DNA from: Oscillospiraceae bacterium
GTDB lineage: Bacteria > Bacillota > Clostridia > Oscillospirales > Oscillospiraceae
Reading direction: 5' to 3'
Length of the DNA stretch: 37,558 nt
Assembly: GCA_902774015.1 (NCBI GenBank)
Contig: CACYHB010000018.1
Location: forward strand, 1 to 37,558
In this document: positions 14,041 to 22,074 of the stretch, in pieces
Position numbering within the stretch: the stretch's first letter is position 1
How the letters are laid out: every line of letters starts with the position of its first letter
The notes under the pieces: generated by a model
What the model saw: the letters and a program-made list of their open reading frames with translations, nothing else
What the model was told of the DNA's origin: nothing
The model's database searches: none
Translations under genes and position numbers: made by a program

Positions 14041-16810
14041 ATTCATTTCTTCCGCAGCACTCTTTGTATTTGAGGCGGCGGCTGCCGTCGGCCTTCATCT
14101 TGCCGCATGGGCAGGGGTCGTTGCGGCCGGGCTTGGGCAGCTTTTTGACCGGCTTTTTCTTGACCGGCTCGCCGCCCACGTTGGCCGCCGCGTTTTTCGC
14201 CACAGCCTTGCGCTCGATGGGCGCCTCCCGGCGGATCTGCACGGTGAACAGGCGGCGCACGGTCTCCTCACGGATGCCGTGGACCATGGCCTCGAACATG
14301 TCAAAGCCTTCCTGCTTGTAAGCGTCGATGGGCTTGACGTTGCCGTAGCCCCGCAGCCCGATGCCCCGCTTGAGTTCGGTCATGGCGTCGATGTGGTCCA
14401 TCCAGTACTCGTCCACCACGCGCAGCATGATGACCCGCTCCAGCTCCCGCATCAGCGGGGTGTCGTTGGGTCCCATGCCGAAAGCGGTCTCCCGCTCGGC
14501 GTAGAGCTTTTCCGCCTCGGCGGTAACGGCGGCGCTGACTTTCTCAGCGTCCGCCCGGCCCTTGAAGTCCTCCATTCTCACCGCGCCGCGGCGCAGGAAC
14601 AGTTTCTCAAAGGGGGCAAGTGCGGCGTCCAGCTGGGCCTGGTTCTCGGCGGGCGTGCCGCCCAGGCCGTCCGTGACGGTGCTTTGCACGAACTCCGAGA
14701 GCATGCCCATGATCTGGGGACGCAGATTCTCGCCGTCCAGCACCTTGCGGCGCTCGCCGTAGATGATGTTGCGCTGCTGGTTCATCACGTCGTCGAACTC
14801 CAGCACGCTCTTTCGGGTCTGGAAGTTGCGGCTCTCGACGGTCTTCTGGGCCTGCTCGATGGCGCCGGAGAGCAGCTTTGCGTCCAGCGGCATGTCCTCC
14901 TCCATCTTGAGCGTCTCCATCATGCCCATGACCCGCTCGGAGCCGAAGAGGCGCATGATGTCGTCGGTCATGGCGAGATAGAAGCGGCTCTCGCCCGGGT
15001 CGCCCTGGCGGCCGGCGCGGCCGCGCAGCTGGTTGTCGATCCGTCGGCTCTCATGCCGTTCGGTGCCCAGGATAAAGAGGCCGCCCGCGGCGCGGACCTT
15101 CTCGGCCTCTGCGGATGTGACCTTTTTATGCTCCGCCATGCGCTCGGCAAAGAGCTTCCTGGCGGAGAGGATGTCCTCGTTTTCAGTCTCGGCATAGCCG
15201 GTGGCCTCGACGATGACGGCGTCGTCATAGCCCGCCCTGCGCAGATCCTCGCGGGCCAGATACTCGGCGTTGCCGCCCAGCATGATGTCGGTTCCGCGGC
15301 CGGCCATGTTGGTGGCGATGGTGACGGCGCCGAGCTTGCCGGCCTGGGCCACGATCTCGGCTTCCTTCTCGTGGTACTTGGCGTTCAGGACCGTGTGCGG
15401 GATGCCGCGGGCACGGAGGAGCTTCGAGAGATATTCGCTCTTCTCAATGCTGACGGTGCCCACCAGCACGGGCTGCCCCTTCTCGTGGCACTGTACGATC
15501 TGCTCGATGATGGCGCGGTTCTTGCCCACCTCGTTTTTGTAGACCACGTCCGGGTTGTCGATGCGGATGACGGGCTTGTTGGTGGGGATCTCGATGATGT
15601 CCAGCTGGTAGATGGCGCCGAACTCCTCCGCCTCGGTGGCGGCGGTGCCGGTCATGCCGGAGAGTTTGCCGTAGAGGCGGAAATAGTTCTGGAAGGTGAT
15701 GGTGGCGAGGGTCTTGTTCTCCTTCTGAACGTCCACGTGTTCCTTGGCCTCAATGGCCTGGTGCAGGCCCTCGGAATAGCGGCGGCCCAGCATCAGGCGG
15801 CCGGTGAACTCATCGACGATGATGATCTCGCCGTCCTTGACGATGTAGTCGATGTCCCGCTTCATGATGCCGTGGGCCTTCAGGGCCTGGTTGATGTGGT
15901 GGGACAGGGTGGCGTTTTCCATGTCGGCCAGATTTTCCAGGCCGAAGGCTTTCTCGGCCTTGGCGATGCCGCGGGCGGTGAGGGTGGCGCTGCGCGCCTT
16001 CTCGTCCACCACGTAGTCGGCGTCCAGATCCTCGCTCTCCTCCTCCTTCTCGTCCACGGAGGCGTAGACGATCTTCTTGAGGCGGCAGACAAAGTCGTCC
16101 GCCTGGCGGTAGAGGTCGGTGCTTTCGTCGCCCTGGCCGGAGATGATGAGCGGGGTCCTGGCCTCGTCGATAAGGATGGAGTCCACCTCGTCCACGATGG
16201 CGAAGGCGTGACCCCGCTGGACCATCTGTTCTTTATAGAGGGCCATGTTGTCCCGCAGGTAGTCAAAGCCCATCTCGTTGTTGGTTCCGTAGGTAATGTC
16301 GCAGTTGTAGGCGGCGCGGCGCTCGTCGTTGTCGAGCCCGTGGACGATCAGGCCCACGGAGAGGCCCATGAAGCGGTGCACCTTGCCCATCCACTCGCTG
16401 TCGCGGCGGGCCAGATAGTCGTTGACGGTGACGATGTGCACGCCCTCGCCGGTCAGGGCGTTCAAGTAGGCGGGCAGCACGGCCACCAGAGTCTTGCCCT
16501 CGCCGGTTTTCATTTCGGCGATACGGCCCTGGTGCAGCACGATGCCGCCGATGAGCTGCACGCGGAAGGGCTTGAGCCCCAACACGCGCCAGCTGGCTTC
16601 CCGCACGGCGGCGTAGGCCTCGGGAAGAAGCTCGTCCAGGGTTTCGCCGTTTTGCAGACGGTCCTTGAACTCCTCCGTCTTGTCCCGCAGCTCGCTGTCC
16701 GTCAGCGCCTGCATCGCGGGCTCCAGCTTCTCGATTTTATCTGCGATCGGATAGATCCGTTTCAGTTCCCGGTCAGAATAGCTGCCGAAGAGCCTGGTCA
16801 AAAATCCCAT
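14039..16810 (-). CDS. secA: preprotein translocase ATPase SecA
   Basis: SecA drives export of unfolded proteins through SecYEG. The 923-residue protein starts [19 protein letters not shown], with the Walker A motif MKTGEGKT at about residues 100-107, Walker B-type [19 protein letters not shown] at about 205-222, the helicase-like [12 protein letters not shown], and the C-terminal zinc-binding tail (RNDPCPCGK...KYKECCG) that binds SecB or lipids. Length is normal for SecA with this tail. An extended -10 upstream is given as its likely promoter. The stop lies inside a 40-nt repeat. Confidence 0.98.
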   Translation of the reverse strand: MGFLTRLFGSYSDRELKRIYPIADKIEKLEPAMQALTDSELRDKTEEFKDRLQNGETLDELLPEAYAAVREASWRVLGLKPFRVQLIGGIVLHQGRIAEMKTGEGKTLVAVLPAYLNALTGEGVHIVTVNDYLARRDSEWMGKVHRFMGLSVGLIVHGLDNDERRAAYNCDITYGTNNEMGFDYLRDNMALYKEQMVQRGHAFAIVDEVDSILIDEARTPLIISGQGDESTDLYRQADDFVCRLKKIVYASVDEKEEESEDLDADYVVDEKARSATLTARGIAKAEKAFGLENLADMENATLSHHINQALKAHGIMKRDIDYIVKDGEIIIVDEFTGRLMLGRRYSEGLHQAIEAKEHVDVQKENKTLATITFQNYFRLYGKLSGMTGTAATEAEEFGAIYQLDIIEIPTNKPVIRIDNPDVVYKNEVGKNRAIIEQIVQCHEKGQPVLVGTVSIEKSEYLSKLLRARGIPHTVLNAKYHEKEAEIVAQAGKLGAVTIATNMAGRGTDIMLGGNAEYLAREDLRRAGYDDAVIVEATGYAETENEDILSARKLFAERMAEHKKVTSAEAEKVRAAGGLFILGTERHESRRIDNQLRGRAGRQGDPGESRFYLAMTDDIMRLFGSERVMGMMETLKMEEDMPLDAKLLSGAIEQAQKTVESRNFQTRKSVLEFDDVMNQQRNIIYGERRKVLDGENLRPQIMGMLSEFVQSTVTDGLGGTPAENQAQLDAALAPFEKLFLRRGAVRMEDFKGRADAEKVSAAVTAEAEKLYAERETAFGMGPNDTPLMRELERVIMLRVVDEYWMDHIDAMTELKRGIGLRGYGNVKPIDAYKQEGFDMFEAMVHGIREETVRRLFTVQIRREAPIERKAVAKNAAANVGGEPVKKKPVKKLPKPGRNDPCPCGKMKADGSRRLKYKECCGRNE

Positions 16811-16876
16811 AGCTTACTCCTCTGCTGTCGGCGTCCGCGCCGTCAGGGGCGAAACGCACGGAATGATACAGGATAG

Positions 16877-16905
16877 AGTATATCATAAGAATATGAATAA
16901 AAAAA
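16877..16905 (-). promoter_or_regulatory. probable secA promoter (extended -10)
   Basis: TATACT (16877-16882, minus strand) is preceded by TGA, giving an extended -10; the -35 is a poor TTTTTT at 16900-16905 with a 17-nt spacer. Start of transcription would be about 60 nt before the secA ATG. Confidence 0.5.
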
Positions 16906-16966
16906 GTCTGTTCCGGGCAAAAAATGCGCTCCCCCGTTGTCCGCATTTTTGTCTCCGCTTTGTTTC

Positions 16967-16995
16967 TTGTCCTGCTCCGGGTTCTGTGCTAAAAT
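16967..16995 (+). promoter_or_regulatory. promoter of the UPF0371 gene
   Basis: TTGTCC (16967-16972), 17-nt spacer, TAAAAT (16990-16995) preceded by TG, so an extended -10. Transcription would start about 40 nt before the ATG at 17045. Confidence 0.65.
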
Positions 16996-17044
16996 ACTTT
17001 GCTGTGTAGAAAAGAACCGGAAACAGAGACATGAGGATGAACAA

Positions 17045-18532
17045 ATGAACAGAATGGGATTTGACAACGAAAAATACGTGAAGCTCCAGTCTCAGAACAT
17101 CCGTGACCGCATCGCCAAGTTCGGCGGCAAGCTGTATCTGGAATTCGGCGGCAAGCTGTTTGACGACTACCACGCCTCCCGTGTGCTGCCGGGCTTCGCG
17201 CCGGACAGCAAGGTGAAGATGCTGCTGGAGATGAAGGACGAGGCGGAGATCGTGATCGCCATCTCGGCCGACGACATCGAGCGCAGCAAGCGCCGCGGCG
17301 ACCTGGGCATCACTTACGACGAGGATACGCTCCGCCTGATCGACGCTTTCCGCGGCATCGGCCTCTATGTGGGCAGCGTGGTCATCACCCACTACCGCGG
17401 GCAGGCCATCGCCGACAAGTTCATGGCCCGTCTCGGCGCGCTGGGGGTCAAGACCTACAGGCACTACATCATCCCCGACTATCCCGCCAACATCCCGCTG
17501 ATCGTCTCGGACGAGGGCTTCGGCCGCAACGAGTACATCGAGACCGAGCGCAGCCTGATCGTGGTCACCGCCCCCGGGCCGGGCAGCGGCAAAATGGCCA
17601 CCTGTCTCAGCCAGCTCTATCACGAGCACAAGCGGGGCGTAGCCGCCGGCTACGCCAAGTTCGAGACCTTCCCGATCTGGAACCTGCCCCTCAAGCACCC
17701 GGTGAATCTGGCCTACGAGGCCGCTACCGCGGACCTGGACGACGTGAACATGATCGACCCCTTCCATCTGGAGGCCTACGGCGTCACCACCGTCAACTAC
17801 AACAGGGACGTGGAGATCTATCCCGTGCTGGCGGCCATGTTCCGTCAGATCTACGGGGAAACGCCCTATAAGAGTCCCACGGATATGGGCGTCAACATGG
17901 CCGGCTACTGCATCGTGGACGATGAGGCCTGCCGCGAGGCCAGCCGTCAGGAGATCATCCGGCGCTGGTACGCCGCCGCCGTCTCCGCCCGCCAGGGTCT
18001 GAGCAGCCAGAACGAGGTGCGCAAGATCGAGCTTATCATGAACTCTCTCGGCACCGGGCCGCAGGATCGCCCCGTGGTCGCCGCCGCGCTGGCGAGGGCC
18101 GAGGAGACCGGCGGTCCCGCCATGGCCATCGAGCTGCCGGACGGGAGCATCGTCACCGGCAAAACCAGTTCCCTCCTGGGCGCCGCCTCGGCCTGCCTCC
18201 TGAACGCCCTGAAGAAGCTGGCCGGCATCGACAAGAAACTGCTGCTGATCGCGCCGGGCGTCATCCAGCCGATCCAGCATCTGAAGGTGGAACACCTGGG
18301 CAACCACAATCCCCGCCTGCACACCGACGAGCTGCTGATCGCCCTGTCCATCTGCGCGGTCACCAACCCCATGGCCGCTTACGCCATCGACCAGCTGGAC
18401 AAGCTGCGGGGCTGCGAGGCTCACTCCAGCGTGATCCTCTCCCATGTGGATGAGGAGCTGTTCAAGAAGATCGGCGTAAACCTCTCTTTCGAGCCCAAAT
18501 ATCAGGCCAAGAAGCTGTTCCACAAAAAATAA
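17045..18532 (+). CDS. UPF0371 / DUF1846 family protein
   Basis: The 495-residue protein aligns closely with the UPF0371 family as I recall it: MGFDNEKYVKLQSQNIRDRI, LYLEFGGKLFDDYHASRVLP, ISADDIERSKRRGDLGITYD, a nucleotide-binding-like loop APGPGSGKMATCLSQLYHE, KFETFPIWNLPLKHPVNLAY, DMGVNMAGYCIVDDE and CEAHSSVILSHVDEELFKKI. The GPGSGK stretch suggests ligand or phosphate binding but the activity is unknown; structures exist for family members. The ATG at 17045 matches the family start; the ORF continues upstream without support. A perfect terminator follows at 18544. Confidence 0.93.
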   Translation: MNRMGFDNEKYVKLQSQNIRDRIAKFGGKLYLEFGGKLFDDYHASRVLPGFAPDSKVKMLLEMKDEAEIVIAISADDIERSKRRGDLGITYDEDTLRLIDAFRGIGLYVGSVVITHYRGQAIADKFMARLGALGVKTYRHYIIPDYPANIPLIVSDEGFGRNEYIETERSLIVVTAPGPGSGKMATCLSQLYHEHKRGVAAGYAKFETFPIWNLPLKHPVNLAYEAATADLDDVNMIDPFHLEAYGVTTVNYNRDVEIYPVLAAMFRQIYGETPYKSPTDMGVNMAGYCIVDDEACREASRQEIIRRWYAAAVSARQGLSSQNEVRKIELIMNSLGTGPQDRPVVAAALARAEETGGPAMAIELPDGSIVTGKTSSLLGAASACLLNALKKLAGIDKKLLLIAPGVIQPIQHLKVEHLGNHNPRLHTDELLIALSICAVTNPMAAYAIDQLDKLRGCEAHSSVILSHVDEELFKKIGVNLSFEPKYQAKKLFHKK

Positions 18533-18543
18533 AGAAAACGCAG

Positions 18544-18587
18544 GGGAATCCCCGGCGGCGCAAAGCGCTGCCGGGGATTCCCGTTTC
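18544..18587 (+). terminator. terminator after the UPF0371 gene
   Basis: A perfect 13-bp stem GGGAATCCCCGGC/GCCGGGGATTCCC (18544-18556 and 18570-18582) with a 13-nt inner loop that itself can pair (GCGC/GCGC) is followed by GTTTCTG. It lies between convergent genes and may act on both strands. Confidence 0.85.
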
Positions 18588-18612
18588 TGTTACCTGCGTG
18601 CGGAGCATTCGG

Positions 18613-19482
18613 TCAGTCGTCGATCTTGAAGCCCTCGCCGTGGACCTCCGTGGAGTCGGTGACGAATGTGAAGGCCTTCGGATCGGTCTGGCGGATCAGG
18701 CGCAGGGTCTGCGCCAGCACATTGCGGCGGGTGACCGTGATGACCATGTGCTTGTCCCCGCCCGTATAGCCGCCGCGGGCCGAGACCAGCGTGGTGCCCC
18801 GGTCGGTCCGCTCATTGAGCACCCGGGAGATCTCGTCGCCATGCTCGGTGATGATATAGATGACCTTGGCATAATCCACGCCCTGGGCCAGCGCATCAAT
18901 GACCTTGGAGGAGAGATAGATGGCGATGGCAGAATAGAGCGCCACCTCGATATCCCGGAAAACAAGCACCGCGATCACCACAACAGAGGCGTCGATGAGC
19001 AGGAGCATGATGCCGTTCGGGACGTTGGGAAAGGGCTTTTTCAGCAGCAGGGCCGCCAGATCCGTGCCGCCGGTGCTGATGCCCCGGAGAAACAGGATCC
19101 CGACGCCCAGGCCGGACAGAACGCCGCCGGCAACGGCCGCCAGCAGCTCGTTGTTGGAATAGCCCGGCAGGAAATAGGTGAAGAGATCAATGAAGAAGGA
19201 CAGCAGCACCGTCGCGAGCAGCGTCAGGGTAAGGGGCCGCGGCCCCAACAGCCGCCAGGCCGCAAGCATCAGCGGCACGTTGAGCATCAGCGCCCAGACG
19301 CCCACCGAGATCGGCGTGATATAGGCGAGCGCCGTCGCAAGACCCGAAACGCCGCCGGGGGCGATGTCGTTCGGAACGGTGAACACGGCAATGGCCAGGG
19401 CGACCAGCGCGCTGCCGAGCACGGAATAGACAAGATCCAGCAGGAAGCCCTTCCAGCCCTGCGGTCCCAGGATAAGCTTCAT
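18613..19482 (-). CDS. YitT-family multi-pass membrane protein (DUF161 + DUF2179)
   Basis: The 289-residue protein has five to six membrane segments in the N-terminal two thirds (YSVLGSALVALAIAVFTVPN, IAPGGVSGLATALAYITP, GVLSGLGVGILFLRGISTGG) and a cytoplasmic C-terminal DUF2179 domain (KVIYIITEHGDEISRVLNER, GTTLVSARGGYTGGDKHMVI). The GG(V/T)SG and RGISTGGTD motifs are typical of the YitT/YqfU group. Function is unknown in this family. The ATG at 19482 is preferred, since GGAG lies 7 nt upstream, over the earlier in-frame ATG at 19533; total length then matches homologues. An extended -10 promoter is visible about 80 nt upstream. Confidence 0.92.
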   Translation of the reverse strand: MKLILGPQGWKGFLLDLVYSVLGSALVALAIAVFTVPNDIAPGGVSGLATALAYITPISVGVWALMLNVPLMLAAWRLLGPRPLTLTLLATVLLSFFIDLFTYFLPGYSNNELLAAVAGGVLSGLGVGILFLRGISTGGTDLAALLLKKPFPNVPNGIMLLLIDASVVVIAVLVFRDIEVALYSAIAIYLSSKVIDALAQGVDYAKVIYIITEHGDEISRVLNERTDRGTTLVSARGGYTGGDKHMVITVTRRNVLAQTLRLIRQTDPKAFTFVTDSTEVHGEGFKIDD

Positions 19483-19561
19483 GGCACACTCCAGGAGGGC
19501 GATTCTGTCGGCCTGCGGTCTGCTTGCCGCCATCGCCCCGTTTTCGGTATAAGGTAAACCG

Positions 19562-19590
19562 AGTATAGCACATTCCGGCGGCTTTGAACA
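19562..19590 (-). promoter_or_regulatory. promoter of the YitT-family gene
   Basis: TATACT (19562-19567, minus strand) preceded by TGTGC (extended -10), with a weak -35 TGTTCA at 19585-19590 and a 17-nt spacer. Confidence 0.6.
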
Positions 19591-19614
19591 GGCCCGCAAA
19601 CCCCTGAACGAAGG

Positions 19615-19643
19615 AAACGGCATGACTTTCCGTCATGCCGTTT
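19615..19643. terminator. symmetric intrinsic terminator after abrB
   Basis: AAACGGCATGAC/GTCATGCCGTTT (19615-19626 with 19632-19643, 5-nt loop) has T-runs on both strands (TTTTGGTCTTTT on plus, TTTCC on minus). It separates the end of abrB (minus) from the YitT-family promoter. Confidence 0.7.
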
Positions 19644-19679
19644 TGGTCTTTTGATCCGGTTTCCGGCGTCGTCCGCCGC

Positions 19680-19925
19680 TTATTTCTTTTCGCAGAGCTT
19701 GGCGATGCAGTCAGCGCATACGCTGCGTCCCCGGAAGCTCACGATATTTTTGGTGCTGTCGCAGAAAACGCAGGCAGCCTGATACTTGCGCAGAATAATG
19801 CCGTCTCCCTCTACATATATTTCCAGTGCGTCTTTTTCCGCAATATCCAGGGTGCGGCGCATTTCAATCGGTAAAACGATTCGGCCCAACTCATCCACCT
19901 TGCGGACGATACCCGTAGATTTCAT
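19680..19925 (-). CDS. abrB: AbrB/SpoVT-family transition-state regulator with a Cys4 tail
   Basis: The 81-residue protein starts MKSTGIVRKVDELGRIVLPI followed by EMRRTLDIAEKDALEIYVEG, the SpoVT-AbrB DNA-binding domain. The C-terminal part has four cysteines as CVFC (52, 55) and CADC (70, 73), a likely zinc knuckle seen in clostridial AbrB proteins but not in B. subtilis AbrB. It is a global regulator of the transition to stationary phase and sporulation in the family. The promoter at 19975-20002 is near-consensus. It lies divergent to spmAB, fitting a sporulation neighbourhood, although no regulatory link is shown. Confidence 0.93.
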   Translation of the reverse strand: MKSTGIVRKVDELGRIVLPIEMRRTLDIAEKDALEIYVEGDGIILRKYQAACVFCDSTKNIVSFRGRSVCADCIAKLCEKK

Positions 19926-19974
19926 CTCTTCCTCCTAAACCATACAAAATCTCACTTCTCGTGTGATGTTAATT

Positions 19975-20002
19975 ATTATACCATATTCGACAAAGTCTGC
20001 AA
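19975..20002 (-). promoter_or_regulatory. abrB promoter
   Basis: TTGCAG (19997-20002), 16-nt spacer, TATAAT (19975-19980), all read on the minus strand; the region is A/T-rich. Confidence 0.75.
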
Positions 20003-20039
20003 CTATAAATTTAACAAAATTTTTCAAGAGGATTCGATC

Positions 20040-20606
20040 GTGTTTTCATTCATTCTTACCGTCATGGTTCTGGGGAGCGTCCTCGCCTGTGCTGCCGAAG
20101 GCCGGCCGGAAGCCGGAAACGCGCTCATGGAGGGTTCCGCCGAAGCCGTGAGATTCTGCCTCTCCGCGGCCGGCCCCCTGTGTCTCTGGAGCGGTGTGCT
20201 GGAGCTGCTGGAGCGCTGCGGCGGCACGGAGAAGCTCAGCGCTGCGATGAAGCCGGTCCTGGGGAGGCTCTTTCCCCGCGCCTCCGCCGACCGGGATGCC
20301 TTTGACGCGCTGAGCGAAAACGTCTGCGCAAATCTGCTGGGGCTTGGAAATGCCGCCACGCCCGCAGGGATCCGCGCCGTTCAGCGCATGAACGCGCTGG
20401 GGCCGGAGAGCCGGGACGAGCTTTCTCTCTTTGTGGTGCTCAATACCGCCTCCATCCAGCTTCTCCCCACGACCATCGCTTCCGTCCGGGCGGCGGCAGG
20501 GGCCGCCGCTCCTTTCGACGTTCTCCCCGCCGTGCTCCTCAGCTCTCTCTGCTCGGTATCGGCCGGGCTGCTGGCGGCGACATTTCTGCGGCGGATCTGG
20601 CGGTGA
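20040..20606 (+). CDS. spmA: spore maturation protein A
   Basis: SpmA and SpmB are nucleoside-transporter-gate-fold membrane proteins needed for core dehydration of the spore. The 188-residue product starts with GTG at 20040, preceded by AGAGGA, and contains segments typical of SpmA: ALMEGSAEAVRFCLSAAGPLCLWSGVLELLER and NLLGLGNAATPAGIRAVQRM and VVLNTASIQLLPTTIASVRA. The stop overlaps the spmB GTG by 4 nt, so the two are coupled. In B. subtilis these genes depend on the mother-cell sigma factor E; a sigma-E promoter was not confidently found. Confidence 0.95.
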   Translation: MFSFILTVMVLGSVLACAAEGRPEAGNALMEGSAEAVRFCLSAAGPLCLWSGVLELLERCGGTEKLSAAMKPVLGRLFPRASADRDAFDALSENVCANLLGLGNAATPAGIRAVQRMNALGPESRDELSLFVVLNTASIQLLPTTIASVRAAAGAAAPFDVLPAVLLSSLCSVSAGLLAATFLRRIWR

Positions 20607-21124
20607 GGGCGCTTCTCACTATGTTCCCCGCGCTGCTGGTCGGCGCGCTGCTGCTGACGGGGCTTCTGCGCGGCGTGGATGTATACGCTGCGCTGCGTGA
20701 TGGCGCAAGGAAAGGGCTTTTTGTCTGTCTGGATCTGCTGCCGCCGCTGCTGGCGCTCTTTCCGGCGCTGGCGCTCTTTCGCGCCTCACCCCTGCCGGAA
20801 CGGCTGGAGGCGCTTCTGCGGCCTCTCTTCGCCGTGCTGGGCATCCCGCCGGAGACCGGCCTGCTCCTGCTGCTGCGGCCTCTCTCCGGCGGCGGTGCCA
20901 TGGCGGCTGCGGCCGAGCTGATCTCCCGCTTCGGGCCGGACTCGCTTGTGGGGAGAACGGCGGCGGTGATGCTCGGCTCCAGCGAGACCACGCTCTATGT
21001 GGCGGCGGTCTATTTTTCTGCGGCGGGCATAAAAAACAGCCGCTGGGCGATCCCCGCGGCCTTGTTTGCCGATCTGATGTGTTTTCTGTCCTCCGCCTGG
21101 CTTTGCCGCCTGTTCTGGGGCTGA
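20603..21124 (+). CDS. spmB: spore maturation protein B
   Basis: The 173-residue membrane protein shows SpmB blocks: GLLRGVDVYAALRDGARKGL, LLPPLLALFPALALFRASP, LLRPLSGGGAMAAAAELISR, GPDSLVGRTAAVMLGSSETT and LYVAAVYFSAAGIKNSRWAI. Start is GTG at 20603 inside the 3' end of spmA (GTGA overlap). It is followed 30 nt later by the convergent end of sigG; the trio forms a sporulation cluster. Confidence 0.95.
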   Translation: MRALLTMFPALLVGALLLTGLLRGVDVYAALRDGARKGLFVCLDLLPPLLALFPALALFRASPLPERLEALLRPLFAVLGIPPETGLLLLLRPLSGGGAMAAAAELISRFGPDSLVGRTAAVMLGSSETTLYVAAVYFSAAGIKNSRWAIPAALFADLMCFLSSAWLCRLFWG

Positions 21125-21154
21125 GTCCCGGCGTGTTTGCGCCTGCATCCGATT

Positions 21155-21931
21155 TTACGCCGTCATGTTCTTTTTGATCAGCCGAATGGCGTTTTTCTCC
21201 AGTCGGGAGACCTGCGCCTGGGAGATCCCCACCTCCTGTGCCACCTCGGTCTGGGTACGACCCTCGTAAAAGCGCAGAGCCAGGATCCGCCGTTCCCTCT
21301 CGCTCAGCCGGCGCAGCGCATCCTCCAGAGCGATCTGCTCCAGCCAGTGTTCGTCGGTATTGCGGGTATCCCCGATCTGATCCATCACCGTCACGCTCTC
21401 CCCGGCCTCGCTGTAGACCGGGTCATACAGGCTCACCGGGTCACAGATGGCTTCCAGCGCGAAGCCCACCTCCTTCCGCGGGATGCCGAGCGCCCCGGCG
21501 ATGGTCTCCAGCTCCGGCTCCCGGCCGGTCTCCGCCAGGAGCTTTTCCTTGACCTGCAGCACCTTATAGGCCGTGTCCCGCATGGAGCGGGAAACCCGCA
21601 CGGCGCTCCGGTCCCGCAGGAAACGCCTCAGCTCCCCGGCGATCATGGGAACGCCGTAGGTGGAAAACTGGACGTTCTGGTTCAGGTCGAAGCAATCGAC
21701 GGCTTTGATAAGGCCGATCACACCGACCTGAAAGAGGTCGTCCATGCTCTCACCCCGGCCCGAAAAACGCTGCACGACCGAAAGCACCAGCCGCAGGTTG
21801 CCGGAAATCAGCTTCTCCCGGGCATCCTTGTCCCCGGCATGGGATTTCTCCAGAAGGATTCGGGTCTCTGCCCCTTTCAGCACCGGCAGCTCTGCGGTAT
21901 TCACCCCGCAGATCTCGACCTTTCCCTGCAT
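21155..21931 (-). CDS. sigG: forespore-specific sigma factor G
   Basis: SigG directs late forespore gene expression after engulfment. The 258-residue protein begins MQGKVEICGVNTAELPVLKG and carries the full sigma-70 regions: GNLRLVLSVVQRFSGRGESM, DDLFQVGVIGLIKAVDCFDL, FSTYGVPMIAGELRRFLRDR, VRVSRSMRDTAYKVLQVKEK and region 4 LRRLSERERRILALRFYEGR, EVAQEVGISQAQVSRLEKNA. It matches B. subtilis SigG closely in length and motif order. The ATG at 21931 sits 13 nt after GGAG; a TTG one codon upstream (21934) is an alternative. The ribosome-binding site lies in a hairpin (21936-21966). spoIIGA and sigE, which usually precede sigG, are not present. Confidence 0.96.
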   Translation of the reverse strand: MQGKVEICGVNTAELPVLKGAETRILLEKSHAGDKDAREKLISGNLRLVLSVVQRFSGRGESMDDLFQVGVIGLIKAVDCFDLNQNVQFSTYGVPMIAGELRRFLRDRSAVRVSRSMRDTAYKVLQVKEKLLAETGREPELETIAGALGIPRKEVGFALEAICDPVSLYDPVYSEAGESVTVMDQIGDTRNTDEHWLEQIALEDALRRLSERERRILALRFYEGRTQTEVAQEVGISQAQVSRLEKNAIRLIKKNMTA

Positions 21932-21935
21932 CAAA

Positions 21936-21966
21936 AACACCACTCTCCTTTTCAAAGAGTGGTGTT
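21936..21966 (-). promoter_or_regulatory. hairpin enclosing the sigG Shine-Dalgarno
   Basis: An 11-bp perfect stem AACACCACTCT/AGAGTGGTGTT, loop of 9 nt containing AAAAGG, spans the SD (AAAAGGAG, 21945-21952) and ends 4-5 nt before the ATG. Folding would hide two SD bases in the stem and crowd the start site. It is followed by TTTTTG, so it could also act as a weak terminator. To my recollection a translational restraint in the sigG leader is known in B. subtilis; here the arrangement is seen directly. Confidence 0.8.
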
Positions 21967-21969
21967 AGT

Positions 21970-21990
21970 ATTTCCCGCGCCGCGGGAAAT
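21970..21990. other. 21-bp perfect palindrome between etfA and sigG
   Basis: ATTTCCCGCG-C-CGCGGGAAAT is perfectly symmetric around a single central base. No U-tract follows on either strand, so it looks more like a protein-binding site or a stem element than a terminator. It lies just upstream of the sigG leader hairpin and downstream of etfA. Confidence 0.6.
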
Positions 21991-22074
21991 GATACCGCGG
22001 CGCCGAGCGGCGGAGCCGTATTCAAACAAGGTCCTGCTATTGGGACATCCGCTGTGTTTTCAGGATTCAGCCAT

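Noticed and set aside
13812-14046. Short minus-strand ORFs across the 40-nt repeats (FALPGAEEAKT)
   Set aside because: They reuse the repeated 40-mer in several frames and have no SD or homology; treated as repeats.
13835-16876. 1013-residue plus-strand ORF antisense to secA and its 3' repeat region
   Set aside because: Composition (Leu/His/Ala/Asp) is the typical shadow of high-GC coding DNA; secA is certain.
16883-18523. 546-residue minus-strand ORF antisense to the UPF0371 gene
   Set aside because: Shadow ORF; the plus-strand protein matches a known family throughout.
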